64,000 bases of DNA from VRUE01 sp963715455. Lineage in GTDB: Bacteria > Actinomycetota > Thermoleophilia > Solirubrobacterales > 70-9. The notes under the pieces were generated by a model. That model was not told the DNA's origin and ran no database searches. It worked only from the letters and a program-made list of their open reading frames with translations. Each line of letters starts with the position of its first letter. Position 1 is the first letter of the stretch. The position numbers and the translations under genes were made by a program. Where the stretch lies: the NCBI GenBank assembly GCA_963715455.1, contig OY970245.1, forward strand, positions 1,116,001 to 1,180,000, written 5' to 3'. Positions 50,962 to 60,086 of this stretch are shown here, piece after piece.

Positions 50962-52389
50962 ATGTCTGAGAGCAACGGAGCAAACGTAGGGCGAGTCGAG
51001 CAGGTGACCGGCGTCGTCGTCGACGCGGTCTTCCCGGACAAGCTGCCGGAGATCTACTCGGCCGTGAAGATCGAGATGGCCGGCGACGCCGACAACGAGG
51101 CGACCGAACTGGTCTGCGAGGTGCAGCAGCACCTCGGCGACGACCGGGTTCGCACGGTGGCGATGGACGCCACCGACGGTCTGCAGCGCGGCGACAAGGT
51201 GATCGACACCGGCGGCCCGATCTCGGTTCCGGTCGGCGACGCCACCCTCGGTCGCATCTTCAACCTGCTCGGTGAGCCGATCGACCTCGGCGAGCCGGTC
51301 GAGACCGAGGAGCGCTGGCCGATCCACCGCTCGGCCCCGGAAGCCTCCGAGCTTGCTCCCACCCAGGAGATCCTCGAGACGGGGATCAAGGTGATCGACC
51401 TGCTGGCGCCCTACGCCAAGGGCGGCAAGGTCGGCCTCTTCGGCGGCGCCGGCGTCGGCAAGACCGTCTTGATCCAGGAGCTGATTCGCTCGATCGGCGA
51501 AGAGCACGAAGGCCTCTCGGCCTTCTGCGGCGTCGGCGAGCGCTCGCGCGAGGGCAACGACCTCTGGCTCGAGATGAAGGAGTCCGGCGTCATCGACAAG
51601 ACGATGCTGGTCTTCGGCCAGATGAACGAGCCGCCCGGCGCCCGGCTGCGGGTCGCGCTCTCCGGCCTGACGATGGCCGAATACTTCCGCGAGCAGGGCG
51701 GCCAGGACGTGCTGCTCTTCATCGACAACATCTTCCGCTTCGTCCAGGCGGGCTCCGAGGTCTCGGCCCTGCTTGGGCGCATGCCCTCCGCGGTCGGCTA
51801 CCAGCCGACGCTGGAGACCGAGATGGGGGAACTGCAGGAGCGGATCACCTCGACCGAGCGTGGCTCGGTGACCTCGGTGCAGGCGATCTACGTGCCTGCC
51901 GATGACCTCACCGACCCGGCGCCGGCCTCGGTCTTCGCCCACCTCAACGCGACCACGACGCTCTCGCGGGCGATCTCCGAGAAGGGGATCTACCCGGCGG
52001 TCGACCCGCTCGACTCGACCTCGACGATCCTCAAGCCCGACGTCGTCGGCGAGGAGCACTACCGCACGGCGACCGAGGTACAGGAGGTGCTGCAGCGCTA
52101 CAAGGAGCTGCAGGACATCATCGCCATCCTCGGCATCGACGAGCTCTCCGACGAGGACAAGCAGACGGTCTCACGCGCCCGCAAGATCGAGCGCTTCCTC
52201 TCGCAGCCATTCTTCGTCGCCGAGCAGTTCACCGGCCGCAGCGGCGAGTACGTGCCGGTGGCCGAGACAGTGCGCGGCTTCCGCGAGATCCTCGACGGCG
52301 AGCACGACGACCTCTCCGAGGGCGCCTTCTACATGAAGGGCGGAATCGACCAGGTGACCGCGGACGCCGGAGCGGCCGCGGCCGCCTAG
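50962..52389 (+). CDS. atpD: F1Fo ATP synthase subunit beta
   Basis: 475-aa catalytic F1 subunit. Visible motifs are the P-loop GGAGVGKTVLIQELI, the catalytic Glu in GVGERSREGNDL, the DELSEED-type lever IDELSDEDKQTV and the signature VDPLDSTSTIL. ATG 50962 is preceded by AAAAGGA; an upstream in-frame TTG (50929) inside atpG was rejected. Confidence 0.98.
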   Translation: MSESNGANVGRVEQVTGVVVDAVFPDKLPEIYSAVKIEMAGDADNEATELVCEVQQHLGDDRVRTVAMDATDGLQRGDKVIDTGGPISVPVGDATLGRIFNLLGEPIDLGEPVETEERWPIHRSAPEASELAPTQEILETGIKVIDLLAPYAKGGKVGLFGGAGVGKTVLIQELIRSIGEEHEGLSAFCGVGERSREGNDLWLEMKESGVIDKTMLVFGQMNEPPGARLRVALSGLTMAEYFREQGGQDVLLFIDNIFRFVQAGSEVSALLGRMPSAVGYQPTLETEMGELQERITSTERGSVTSVQAIYVPADDLTDPAPASVFAHLNATTTLSRAISEKGIYPAVDPLDSTSTILKPDVVGEEHYRTATEVQEVLQRYKELQDIIAILGIDELSDEDKQTVSRARKIERFLSQPFFVAEQFTGRSGEYVPVAETVRGFREILDGEHDDLSEGAFYMKGGIDQVTADAGAAAAA

Positions 52390-52396
52390 GGGACGC

Positions 52397-52810
52397 GTGG
52401 CGGCTGAGCACACGTTCGAGGTCGAGGTCCTCACCCCGGAGGGGGAGGTCTTCAACGGCGAGGTGCGCCAGGTCTCGACCCGCACCGCGGGTGGTGAGGT
52501 CGGCATCCTCGCCAACCACGCACCGCTGCTGGCGGCGCTGAAGCCGGCGGAGCTGCGCCTGCATGTCAGCGACTCGGAGACCAAGCGCTACGCCCAGGCC
52601 CACGGTTGGCTGCAGGTCTTCGGCAACAAAGCCAAGCTGCTGGTCGAGGAGGCGCTCGACCCCTCCGAGCTCGACACCGGAACGCTGAAAGAGCAGCTGG
52701 CCGACGCCGAGCAGCGCTTCGGCGAGGCCGAGGAGGGCAGCGGCGCCCGCACCCGCGCCCAGAAGGACCGCGACCGAGCGGAAGCGTTTCTGGCGATTGC
52801 CCAGGGGTGA
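52397..52810 (+). CDS. atpC: F1Fo ATP synthase subunit epsilon
   Basis: 137-aa rotor and inhibitory subunit. The N-terminal beta-sandwich (FEVEVLTPEGEVFNGEVRQVSTRTAGGEVGILANHAPLLAAL) is typical; the C-terminal helical hairpin (TLKEQLADAEQRFGEAEEGSGARTRAQKDRDRAEAFLAIAQ) is present, so the latch form is possible. GTG start. Its stop codon is the first three bases of the family A palindrome that ends the operon. Confidence 0.95.
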   Translation: MAAEHTFEVEVLTPEGEVFNGEVRQVSTRTAGGEVGILANHAPLLAALKPAELRLHVSDSETKRYAQAHGWLQVFGNKAKLLVEEALDPSELDTGTLKEQLADAEQRFGEAEEGSGARTRAQKDRDRAEAFLAIAQG

Positions 52811-52954
52811 GGGGAGGCGACGCCCCCCTGTGGGAATTGACGCACCTCGCTTCGCTCGGAGCGAATGAGGAGCGCGGCCTGCGGCCGCGCAAGACGTCAG
52901 ATTGCATATCGCCGCCTTCGGCGACATTCCCCCAGGGGGCGTCGCCTCCCCTCA
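52808..52954 (+). repeat. structured palindromic element, family A copy 2
   Basis: Arms of about 28 bp (52808-52836 and 52926-52954, with one mismatch and one bulge) close a 96-nt core (52834-52929). The core has GAATTGA, a TTCGCT/AGCGAA hairpin, AGGAGCGCGGC with GCCGCGCAAG, GATTGCATA, a TCGCCG/CGGCGA hairpin and GACATTC, in the same order as at 36395-36487. The arms share no alignable sequence with that copy. It begins within the atpC stop codon. Confidence 0.85.
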
Positions 52955-52974
52955 TGCCGGGACCCACAACCGAT

Positions 52975-53009
52975 CCTGCATTTGGCACGTTCTCGGTGCT
53001 CAATGCAGG
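52975..53009 (+). repeat. hairpin upstream of the M20 peptidase gene
   Basis: CCTGCATT (52975-52982) and AATGCAGG (53002-53009), with a second pairing GCAC/GTGC inside. It ends 23 bp before the peptidase ATG and could be a leader structure or an operator. Confidence 0.5.
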
Positions 53010-53032
53010 ACCGATCTCTCTCGGAGCGCATC

Positions 53033-54118
53033 ATGAGCGATGAGCTTGTAGCACTCACCTCGCGGCTGGTGAGCTATGACACCTCCGGGGCGGAGGGGGT
53101 GCTGGAAGCCGCGGGGTTCATCGAAGGCTGGCTGGACTCGCGCGGCATCGGCGTCCAGAGCGACGAGGTGCGCGGCCTGCCGGTCTTGAAGGCCGCAGTG
53201 GGTCCCGAGGGCGCTCCGACGGTGGTGTTGCACGGGCACATTGATGTCGTGCCCGGGAAGGCTGGGCAGTTCAAGCCGCGGGTCGAGGGGGACCGGCTCT
53301 ACGGGCGCGGTGCCTATGACATGAAGGGGGCGCTGGCGGCGATGCTGCTGACCACGGCCGCGATGCGCGATCAGGACCAGGTGCGGGTGCGGTTGGGGAT
53401 CGTCGGCGACGAGGAGTCCGAGGAGGAAGTCGACCGGGGCAGCGACCGGCTCGTTGACAGTGGCTTCATCGGCGACTTCGCGATCACCGGCGAGCCGACC
53501 GATCTGCATATCGGCGTCGAGGCGAAGGGGGTGCTGGCCCTGCGGGTGCAGGTCAGCGGCGTTGCCGCCCACGGCGCCACGCCCTGGCTCGGCGACAACG
53601 CGGTGCTGCGCGCGATCGATGTTTTCCGCAGCATCGAGTCGCTACCGTTCGCACGGCACAGCTCGGAGCTGTTCGACCGCCCCTCGATCAATCTCGGCCG
53701 GATCGTGGGCGGCGATGCGCTCAACAAGGTGCCCGACCGATGCGCGATCGACGTCGACATTCGCTACCTCCCAGACCAGGACCCAGCCGAGCTGCTCGAG
53801 CAGGTACGCGGCATCCCGGCCGAGGTCGAGCAGCTCTTCACTCGCCCGCCGGCCGTCGTCGATCGCGAGCTGCCCTATGTGCAGGCCCTGCGCGACGCGG
53901 CCAACGCCCATCACGACGGCGAGCCGATGAGTGTCGGGCGCGACGGCGCCTCCGACGCGGTCTCCTTCCTGCGAGTGGGGGTGCCGGCGGTCGAGTTTGG
54001 CCCGCTGGGCGCCGGTCACCACGGGCCCGAGGAGTGGGTCTCGGTCCCCTCGCTGCACACCTACCAGCAGACACTCGAGACCTTCCTGCGCTCGCTGCCC
54101 GAGCGCCTGAAGGGCTGA
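53033..54118 (+). CDS. M20-family metallopeptidase (ArgE/DapE/CPG2-like)
   Basis: 361-aa di-zinc amidohydrolase. The ligands are visible: H and D in LHGHIDVVPG, D in YGRGAYDMKG, the catalytic and ligand Glu in GDEESEEE, and H in GAGHHGPEEWV. A dimerisation domain lies around residues 165-275 (GVLALRVQVSGVAAHGATPWLGDNAV). ATG 53033 has GGAG upstream. Substrate is an N-acyl or peptide bond, not determinable. The LCP gene follows within 6 bp. Confidence 0.9.
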   Translation: MSDELVALTSRLVSYDTSGAEGVLEAAGFIEGWLDSRGIGVQSDEVRGLPVLKAAVGPEGAPTVVLHGHIDVVPGKAGQFKPRVEGDRLYGRGAYDMKGALAAMLLTTAAMRDQDQVRVRLGIVGDEESEEEVDRGSDRLVDSGFIGDFAITGEPTDLHIGVEAKGVLALRVQVSGVAAHGATPWLGDNAVLRAIDVFRSIESLPFARHSSELFDRPSINLGRIVGGDALNKVPDRCAIDVDIRYLPDQDPAELLEQVRGIPAEVEQLFTRPPAVVDRELPYVQALRDAANAHHDGEPMSVGRDGASDAVSFLRVGVPAVEFGPLGAGHHGPEEWVSVPSLHTYQQTLETFLRSLPERLKG

Positions 54119-54124
54119 TAGCCC

Positions 54125-55753
54125 GTGGCTGAGACCGGCTTCAGCAAGCCGCCGCCAACGGGCGACCACGAGCCGGCGCCGAAACCGAAGCGCTACTGGT
54201 GGCGCTTCACCGCCGCCTCTTTCCTGATCGTCCTCGCCACGGCGGCTGCCGTGGCCGCAGGCGGTCTAATCAAGATCGACAACATTGCCGAGGCGCTCGG
54301 GCACAACAACAAACTAAGAAACGCCGTCGAAGGGGTGCTCAAGGAGACCAAGGGGGGTGAGGCGCAGAACATCCTCATCCTTGGCTCCGACAAGCGGGCC
54401 AACGAACCGGAAGACCCCGGTCGCTCCGACACGACAATCCTGCTGCGCCTCGATCCCGACAATGACGCGATCGCGCTGATGTCGATCCCGCGCGACCTCG
54501 AGGTCGAAATCCCCGGCGTCGGCATTGACAAGTTCTCCTCTGCCTACGCCCATGGCGGCCCGAAGCTGACCCTGCAGGTGGTCAAGGAACTAACCGGCTT
54601 GCCGATCAACCACATTGTCAACGTCGACTACCTCGGCTTCGTCCGCGCTGTCTACGCGATCGGTTGTGTCTACGTCGACATCGACCGGCGCTACTACCAC
54701 TCCAACGCCGAGTCCTCCGAAGAATATGCCGAGATCAACGTGCAGCCCGGCTACCAGCTGATGTGCGGCAAAAGGGCTCTGGAGTACGTGCGCTTCCGGC
54801 ACACCGACACTGACCTCGTTCGCGCCGCCCGCCAGCAGGACTTCCTCAGCGCGGCCCGCCTGCGCGTGCCGATTTCCGATCTGGCGCGCGACATCCTGGG
54901 CGAAGGCGAACTGATCGACGTCTTCACCGAATACACGACCTCTGATATCAGTGACACGAAGTCGATGATCGAAGTGATGAAGCTGCTGATCGCCTCGCGC
55001 AATGCCGAAATCAACGAGGTCGACTTCCCGGCCGAACTGGGGCCGAGCTTCGTCTACTCCTCGCCGGAACAGATCGCCGGTGCCGTCGACAAGTTCCTCG
55101 GCATCGAAGCAAGCGGTGGGCCGCGCGGCTCGCTGGACGAGGCCGAAGTGCAGGCGAGTGGCAAGAAGAAGAGCGGCAAGAAGCAGAAGCAGGTAAAGAA
55201 GCAGAAGCCAAAGCCCAAGCTGAAGACCAAGCCACCCGGCAGCGACGGTCTCGTGGCGGCGGGCGAAGCCGGTGAGGCGGAGGCGAAGGTCGTGGCGCGC
55301 AAGGTCAACCACGGCTTTCCGGTCTTCTACCCGAGCCGCCTGCCGCCGGGCGCCGCCTACGAGGAAAGCAACCCCTACCTGCACATCCAGGACCCGCGCG
55401 TCTACCACTTCAAGGACACCGACGGCAATCGTCATGGCGCCTACCGCATGGTGATCACCCTCGACCTGCCCGACGGCACCCATTACTTCGGCATGCAGGG
55501 GATCCAGGGCTGGAGCGACCCGCCGATCCTCAGCGGGCCGAGCATCGAGCAGGAGATCCGCGGCCGCGACTATGAGATCTTCCTCGACGGCGACCGCATC
55601 AAGCTGATCGCCTGGCACCGGGGGGACAACACCTACTGGGTGGCGAACAGCCTGCTGCGGGTGCTGACCAACGACCAGATGGTGGGCATGGCGCGCTCGG
55701 CACAGGTCGTGATTCCGAACGAGAAGCCGAAAAAGAGGAGGGTGTCGCAATGA
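54125..55753 (+). CDS. LytR-CpsA-Psr family protein with DUF4367-like C-terminal domain
   Basis: 542 aa. A cytoplasmic Pro-rich N-terminus, one membrane helix (residues 31-50, SFLIVLATAAAVAAGGLIKI), then the LCP phosphotransferase domain with ILILGSDKR, GRSDTTILLRLD, MSIPRDLEV and EYVRFRHTDTDLVRAARQQ, including the conserved Asp and Arg. LCP enzymes attach glycopolymers to the wall. A Lys-rich linker (KKKSGKKQKQ) leads to a second domain ending in DNTYWVANSLLRVLTNDQMVGMARS, which resembles DUF4367. GTG start; the stop overlaps the next gene. Confidence 0.88.
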   Translation: MAETGFSKPPPTGDHEPAPKPKRYWWRFTAASFLIVLATAAAVAAGGLIKIDNIAEALGHNNKLRNAVEGVLKETKGGEAQNILILGSDKRANEPEDPGRSDTTILLRLDPDNDAIALMSIPRDLEVEIPGVGIDKFSSAYAHGGPKLTLQVVKELTGLPINHIVNVDYLGFVRAVYAIGCVYVDIDRRYYHSNAESSEEYAEINVQPGYQLMCGKRALEYVRFRHTDTDLVRAARQQDFLSAARLRVPISDLARDILGEGELIDVFTEYTTSDISDTKSMIEVMKLLIASRNAEINEVDFPAELGPSFVYSSPEQIAGAVDKFLGIEASGGPRGSLDEAEVQASGKKKSGKKQKQVKKQKPKPKLKTKPPGSDGLVAAGEAGEAEAKVVARKVNHGFPVFYPSRLPPGAAYEESNPYLHIQDPRVYHFKDTDGNRHGAYRMVITLDLPDGTHYFGMQGIQGWSDPPILSGPSIEQEIRGRDYEIFLDGDRIKLIAWHRGDNTYWVANSLLRVLTNDQMVGMARSAQVVIPNEKPKKRRVSQ

Positions 55754-57063
55754 CAGGGGACAGAGAGCCGATCGGCGTGATCGGAGTCGGCTGGGTCGGC
55801 CTCGTGACCGCCGCCTGCTTCGCCGAGCTCGGTCACCCGGTTGTCGCTCGCGACATCCTCCAGGAGAAGGTCGATTCGCTCTCGCGCGGTGAGACGACGA
55901 TCCACGAGCCGGGGCTCGACGAGCTGCTGGCGCGCAACCGCGAGCGCCTCACCTTCACGACCGACATGGGCGAGCTGCTCGGAGCTGCTCGCCTGCTCTT
56001 CGTCTGCGTCGATACGCCGCCGACCCGCTCCGGCGACGCCGACCTCTCGCGCGTGCGTGCGGTTATCGAGGAGCTGCCGGAGGACAGCGACCACGTGCTG
56101 GTGATGAAGAGCACCGTGCCAGCGGGCACCGGCCACTCGATCCGCCGCGACAGGCCCGGCCTGCCCTATGTCTCCTGCCCGGAGTTCCTCAAGGAGGGCT
56201 CGGCGGTCGAGGACTTCCTCAACCCGGACCGGGTCGTGATCGGCGCCGACCCCGGCGACGAGGCTGCTGGCGACGCCGTCGCCCGACTCTACAAGCCGCT
56301 CGGTGGCGAGATCGTGCGCACCGATGTGGCCAGCGCCGAGATGATCAAGCTCGCCTCCAACGCTTTCCTCGCCACCAAGATCTCCTTCGTCAACGAGATT
56401 GCCAACGTCTGCGAGGAGGTCGGCGCCGATGTCGCTGAGGTTGCCCGCGGCATGGGTCTCGACCAGCGCATCGGCCCCGCCTTCCTGCGCGCTGGGATTG
56501 GCTACGGGGGTTCCTGCTTTCCCAAGGACGTCAGCGCGCTGAAGATGCTTGCCGGCAACAGTGGCTATCACTTCCAGCTGCTGGGCTCGGTGATCGAGGT
56601 CAACGAGCTACAGAAGCGCCGCGTCGTGCAGAAGCTGCAGAAGCATCTCGGCTCGCTGGTCGGCAAGCGGGTGGCGCTGCTCGGCCTCGCCTTCAAGCCG
56701 CAGACCGACGACATGCGCGAGGCCTCGAGCCTGGTGCTCTCGGCGCGGCTCGAGGGCGAGGGCGCTGAGGTAGTCGCCTACGACCCGGTGGCCGCCGAGG
56801 CCGCACGGGACCTGCTTGAGACTGTCGAGTTCTGCGACTCGGCGCTAGCAGCGCTCGATCGTGCCGACGCCGCCGTGCTGGTCACCGAGTGGCCCGAGTT
56901 TGCCGAGCTCGATTGGGCGGCGGCCGCCGAGCGAATGGCGCGGCCGCTGCTGGTCGACGGGCGCAACTTCCTCGACGCCTCCCTGCTGCGCGGAGCGGGC
57001 TTCGAGTACGAGGGCATCGGCCGCGAAGTTGAGAACTCGGTGCCCGCGGGTACGACGGACTAG
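55750..57063 (+). CDS. UDP-glucose/nucleotide-sugar 6-dehydrogenase
   Basis: 437-aa NAD+-dependent enzyme oxidising a UDP-sugar C6 to the acid. The N-terminal Rossmann motif is IGVIGVGWVGLVTAACFAELGH, the middle has EFLKEGSAVEDFLNPDRVVIG, the catalytic Cys is in IGYGGSCFPKD, and the C-terminal domain has LGLAFKPQTDDMREA. UDP-glucose is the default substrate; UDP-GlcNAc or ManNAc relatives share these motifs. It overlaps LCP (ATGA) and the next gene by one base. Confidence 0.93.
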   Translation: MTGDREPIGVIGVGWVGLVTAACFAELGHPVVARDILQEKVDSLSRGETTIHEPGLDELLARNRERLTFTTDMGELLGAARLLFVCVDTPPTRSGDADLSRVRAVIEELPEDSDHVLVMKSTVPAGTGHSIRRDRPGLPYVSCPEFLKEGSAVEDFLNPDRVVIGADPGDEAAGDAVARLYKPLGGEIVRTDVASAEMIKLASNAFLATKISFVNEIANVCEEVGADVAEVARGMGLDQRIGPAFLRAGIGYGGSCFPKDVSALKMLAGNSGYHFQLLGSVIEVNELQKRRVVQKLQKHLGSLVGKRVALLGLAFKPQTDDMREASSLVLSARLEGEGAEVVAYDPVAAEAARDLLETVEFCDSALAALDRADAAVLVTEWPEFAELDWAAAAERMARPLLVDGRNFLDASLLRGAGFEYEGIGREVENSVPAGTTD

Positions 57064-58049
57064 TGCAGGCGATAGTTCTCGTAGGGGGGGAGGGGACGCG
57101 GCTGCGGCCGCTAACCGAGACGGTGCCGAAGCCGGCGCTGACCCTGGTTGATCGCCCCTTCCTCGCCTACATGATCGAGTGGCTGGCCGGCCACGGGGTG
57201 ACCGAGGTAGTGCTCGCCTGCGGCTTCCTGCCCGACGTGCTGCAGGAGGCGCTGAGCGGGGAGGAGGAGCGCGCCGGGGTATCGATCCGCTACGTGGTCG
57301 AGCCCGAGCGGCGTGGCACCGCGGGCGCGATTCGCTTCGCCGCCGATGAGCTGGGCGACGACCTCGACGAGCGCTTCCTCGCTCTCAACGGCGACGTGCT
57401 CACGGACCTCGACCTGACCGCGCTGCTCCGCACCCACGCCGAGCGGGGGGCGCAGGTGACGCTCGGCCTGTACCCGGTGGAGGACTCCTCCGCTTATGGC
57501 CTGGTGCGCTGCGGCGAGGGCGGTGAGGTGCTGGAGTTTCTCGAGAAGACCGGCGAGACCGTGCCCGGCGAGATCAACGCCGGCATGTACGTGCTGGAGC
57601 GCTCGGTGCTCGAGTTGATCCCGCCCAGTAAGGAGGTCTCGATCGAGCGCGACGTCTTCCCGCGCCTGGTCGGCGAGGGGCTGCACGGGCTGCGCCTCGA
57701 CGGCTACTGGATGGACATCGGCACGCCGGAGCGCTACTTGCAGGCGAGCTGGGACATCCTCGAGCGCCGTGTGGTGACGCGGGTCGAGCCGACCGTGCCC
57801 GGGAAGTTGGTCGCGGCTGACGCCGAGATCGCTGACGGAGCAAGTGTTGGACCCCGTGCGGTGATCGGGCCTGGTTGTCGAATTAAGGCCGGCGCTGAAG
57901 TTCGCGATTCCGTGCTGCTCGATGATTGCTCGGTTGGCTCAGACGCCAGGGTGAGTGACTCGATTCTCTCCGCCGGGGTCGAGGTTGGCGCTGGTGAGCA
58001 GCTGGCAGGTGCGGTTGTGGGTGAGGGCGAAAGAGTCTCGGCCAGCTGA
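57063..58049 (+). CDS. sugar-1-phosphate nucleotidyltransferase with beta-helix tail (first)
   Basis: 328 aa. The nucleotidyltransferase domain begins QAIVLVGGEGTRLRPLTETVPKPALTLVDRPFLAYMIEWL, with the catalytic NGDVLTDLDL and GYWMDIGTPERYLQASWDIL. A hexapeptide-repeat tail (ASVGPRAVIGPGCRIKAGAEVRDSVLL) follows. The GDP-mannose or dTDP-glucose type cannot be separated by motif alone; association with a phosphomannose isomerase favours mannose-1-phosphate. GTG start. Confidence 0.88.
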   Translation: MQAIVLVGGEGTRLRPLTETVPKPALTLVDRPFLAYMIEWLAGHGVTEVVLACGFLPDVLQEALSGEEERAGVSIRYVVEPERRGTAGAIRFAADELGDDLDERFLALNGDVLTDLDLTALLRTHAERGAQVTLGLYPVEDSSAYGLVRCGEGGEVLEFLEKTGETVPGEINAGMYVLERSVLELIPPSKEVSIERDVFPRLVGEGLHGLRLDGYWMDIGTPERYLQASWDILERRVVTRVEPTVPGKLVAADAEIADGASVGPRAVIGPGCRIKAGAEVRDSVLLDDCSVGSDARVSDSILSAGVEVGAGEQLAGAVVGEGERVSAS

Positions 58050-59023
58050 TGCTCGACGACATCCTCGCCATTCCCGACCACCTGCGCGACGCCCTCTGGC
58101 GGGTCGAATCGGCGCGGCTCGAGCCGGCCGATGCCGCTGGCCTGATGGTCTGCGGGATGGGCGGCTCAGCGATCGGCGGCGATCTCGCCGCCGCGGCGTT
58201 CGGCGACCGCCTCAACCGTCCCCTATTGACGATCCGCGGTTACGAGCTTCCCTCCTGGGCGACGCCCGAGTGGACCGTGCTCTGCTCTAGCTACTCGGGG
58301 AACACCGAGGAGACGCTCGCCTGCTTCAGCGCCGCCGAGGCACTCGGTGCCCGTCGCATCGTGGCCAGCACCGGCGGCGCTCTGGTCGACGGCGCGCGCG
58401 AGGCGAGCGTGCCGGTCGTCGGCCTGCCGGGGATCCTGCCGGCGCCGCGCACTGCGGTCGCCTACATGCTGGTCTGCGCTGCCGAGGTCGCCGCCCTGGC
58501 TGGCGTCGCACCGCGTATCCACACCGAGATCGACGCCGCCGCCAGCTTCCTCTCCGAGCGGGCGGAGGACCTGCAGGCGCGGGCGGCCGAGATCGCCGAG
58601 CGCCTGGCCGGCGCGATGCCGATCGTCATGGGCGCCGACCTCACCGCGCCCGCCGCCCGCCGCTGGAAGACGCAGATCAACGAGAACGCCAAGCTGCACG
58701 CCTTCCACTCGGAGCTGCCCGAGGCCGACCACAACGAGATCTGCGGCTGGTCCGGAGACGCCTTCGCCGCCGTGTTGCTCGAGGATTCCGATCAGCACCC
58801 GCGCGAGCGGCGTCGCTTCGAGCTGACCGGCGCGGCGATCGCCGTCGGTGGCGCCGAGGTCGTCACGGTCGAGACCGTGGGTGAGACCCGCGTCGCCCGC
58901 CTGCTCTGGGCGACGATGCTTGGTGACCTCGTCTCGCTTGAGCTTGCCGAGACGCGGGGCGTAGATCCGCTGCCGGTCGAGGCGATCGAGGGCTTCAAGG
59001 CTGCCCTCGGAAGTACCTCATGA
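58049..59023 (+). CDS. bifunctional phosphoglucose/phosphomannose isomerase
   Basis: 324-aa SIS-domain isomerase. It shows CGMGGSAIGGDLAAAAFG, the sugar-phosphate loop SSYSGNTEETLACF, ASTGG, and the C-terminal catalytic segment INENAKLHAFHSELPEADHNEICGW. It interconverts glucose-6-P, fructose-6-P and mannose-6-P, supplying mannose for the two adjacent nucleotidyltransferases. The three genes overlap by 1 and 4 nt and form one unit. Confidence 0.93.
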   Translation: MLDDILAIPDHLRDALWRVESARLEPADAAGLMVCGMGGSAIGGDLAAAAFGDRLNRPLLTIRGYELPSWATPEWTVLCSSYSGNTEETLACFSAAEALGARRIVASTGGALVDGAREASVPVVGLPGILPAPRTAVAYMLVCAAEVAALAGVAPRIHTEIDAAASFLSERAEDLQARAAEIAERLAGAMPIVMGADLTAPAARRWKTQINENAKLHAFHSELPEADHNEICGWSGDAFAAVLLEDSDQHPRERRRFELTGAAIAVGGAEVVTVETVGETRVARLLWATMLGDLVSLELAETRGVDPLPVEAIEGFKAALGSTS

Positions 59024-60030
59024 GGGCGATGGTGCTCGCAGCCGGGCTTGGCACTCGGTTGCGGCCGATCACCTATGCGATGCCGAAGCCGATGGTGCCG
59101 GTGCTCAACCGTCCGGTTATGGAGCACATCGTGCGCCTCCTCGCCCGCCACGGCTTCGGCGGGGCGATCGCCAACCTGCACTGGTTCCCGGAGACGATCG
59201 AGGGCCACTTTGGCGACGGTTCGGAGTTCGGCATCGAGCTCTCCTACAGCCGCGAGGAGCAGCTGCTCGGCACTGCGGGGGGTGTCCGCTACGCGGCCGA
59301 CTTTCTCGGCGACTCCTTCCTGGTCGTCGCGGGAGACGCCCTCACGGACATCGACTTCAGTGCGATGCGCGAGTTCCATGAATCCCACGACGGACTCGTC
59401 ACCCTTGCTACGAAGCGGGTTTCCCATACCGACGAGTACGGAGTCGTAATCGCCGGCGAGGACGGGCGCATCCAAGGATTCCAGGAGAAGCCCAATCCGG
59501 CCGAGGCGCTCTCCGACCTCGCCAACACATGCATCTACATGTTTCGCTCCGCAGTCTTCGACTTCTTTCCGCAGCCAGGTACCAGCAAAGCGGCAAAGCC
59601 AGACGACACGGCGGAGTTTGCCGACTGGGCGATGGACGTCTTTCCCGCCCTGCTGGAGAACGACGTGCCCTTCTACTCGCATGAGATCGAGGCCTACTGG
59701 AACGACATCGGCAACCTCGAGGAGCTGCGCCAAGGCAACCTCGATGCTTTGCTCGGAGCGGTCAAGGTCGAGCCGGGGGCGCCGGAGGTGTCTGAGGGGG
59801 TGCGTGCGGCGAGCTCGCTCGACGGTGTCGAGGTGGAAGGGCCCGCCCTGATCGGCGCTGGCGTTGAGCTCGGCGAGGGTGCGCGCATCCAGGGGCCGGC
59901 GATCGTCGGCGACGGCTGCCGCATCGGTGCGGGTGCGTGGCTGCGCGACTCGATCATGCTCGCCGGCGCTGAGCTGGCGCCCGAGGCGATGCTGATCGGG
60001 GCGATCGCCGGTCGCGTCGCTAAGTCCTGA
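59020..60030 (+). CDS. sugar-1-phosphate nucleotidyltransferase with beta-helix tail (second)
   Basis: 336 aa, a paralogue of the gene at 57063. It starts MRAMVLAAGLGTRLRPITYAMPKPMVPVLNRPVMEHIVRLL, with AGDALTDIDFSAM, FQEKPNPAEALS and YWNDIGNLEELRQGNLDAL, followed by hexapeptide repeats (IGAGVELGEGARIQGPAIVGDGCRIGAGAWL). The MVLAAGLGTRLRPITYAMPKP form is common in mannose-1-P guanylyltransferase-like proteins. Two distinct activated sugars are likely made from the isomerase product. Confidence 0.88.
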   Translation: MRAMVLAAGLGTRLRPITYAMPKPMVPVLNRPVMEHIVRLLARHGFGGAIANLHWFPETIEGHFGDGSEFGIELSYSREEQLLGTAGGVRYAADFLGDSFLVVAGDALTDIDFSAMREFHESHDGLVTLATKRVSHTDEYGVVIAGEDGRIQGFQEKPNPAEALSDLANTCIYMFRSAVFDFFPQPGTSKAAKPDDTAEFADWAMDVFPALLENDVPFYSHEIEAYWNDIGNLEELRQGNLDALLGAVKVEPGAPEVSEGVRAASSLDGVEVEGPALIGAGVELGEGARIQGPAIVGDGCRIGAGAWLRDSIMLAGAELAPEAMLIGAIAGRVAKS

Positions 60031-60043
60031 CGATTTCGTAACG

Positions 60044-60079
60044 CCCTGCGCAACACGCGCGCGGCAGAACCCCGCAGGG
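60044..60079. repeat. 7-bp stem hairpin before comF
   Basis: CCCTGCG (60044-60050) pairs with CGCAGGG (60073-60079) around a GC-rich loop. It lies between the nucleotidyltransferase stop and the comF start and may separate the two units. Weak evidence. Confidence 0.35.
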
Positions 60080-60086
60080 TCGTGGC

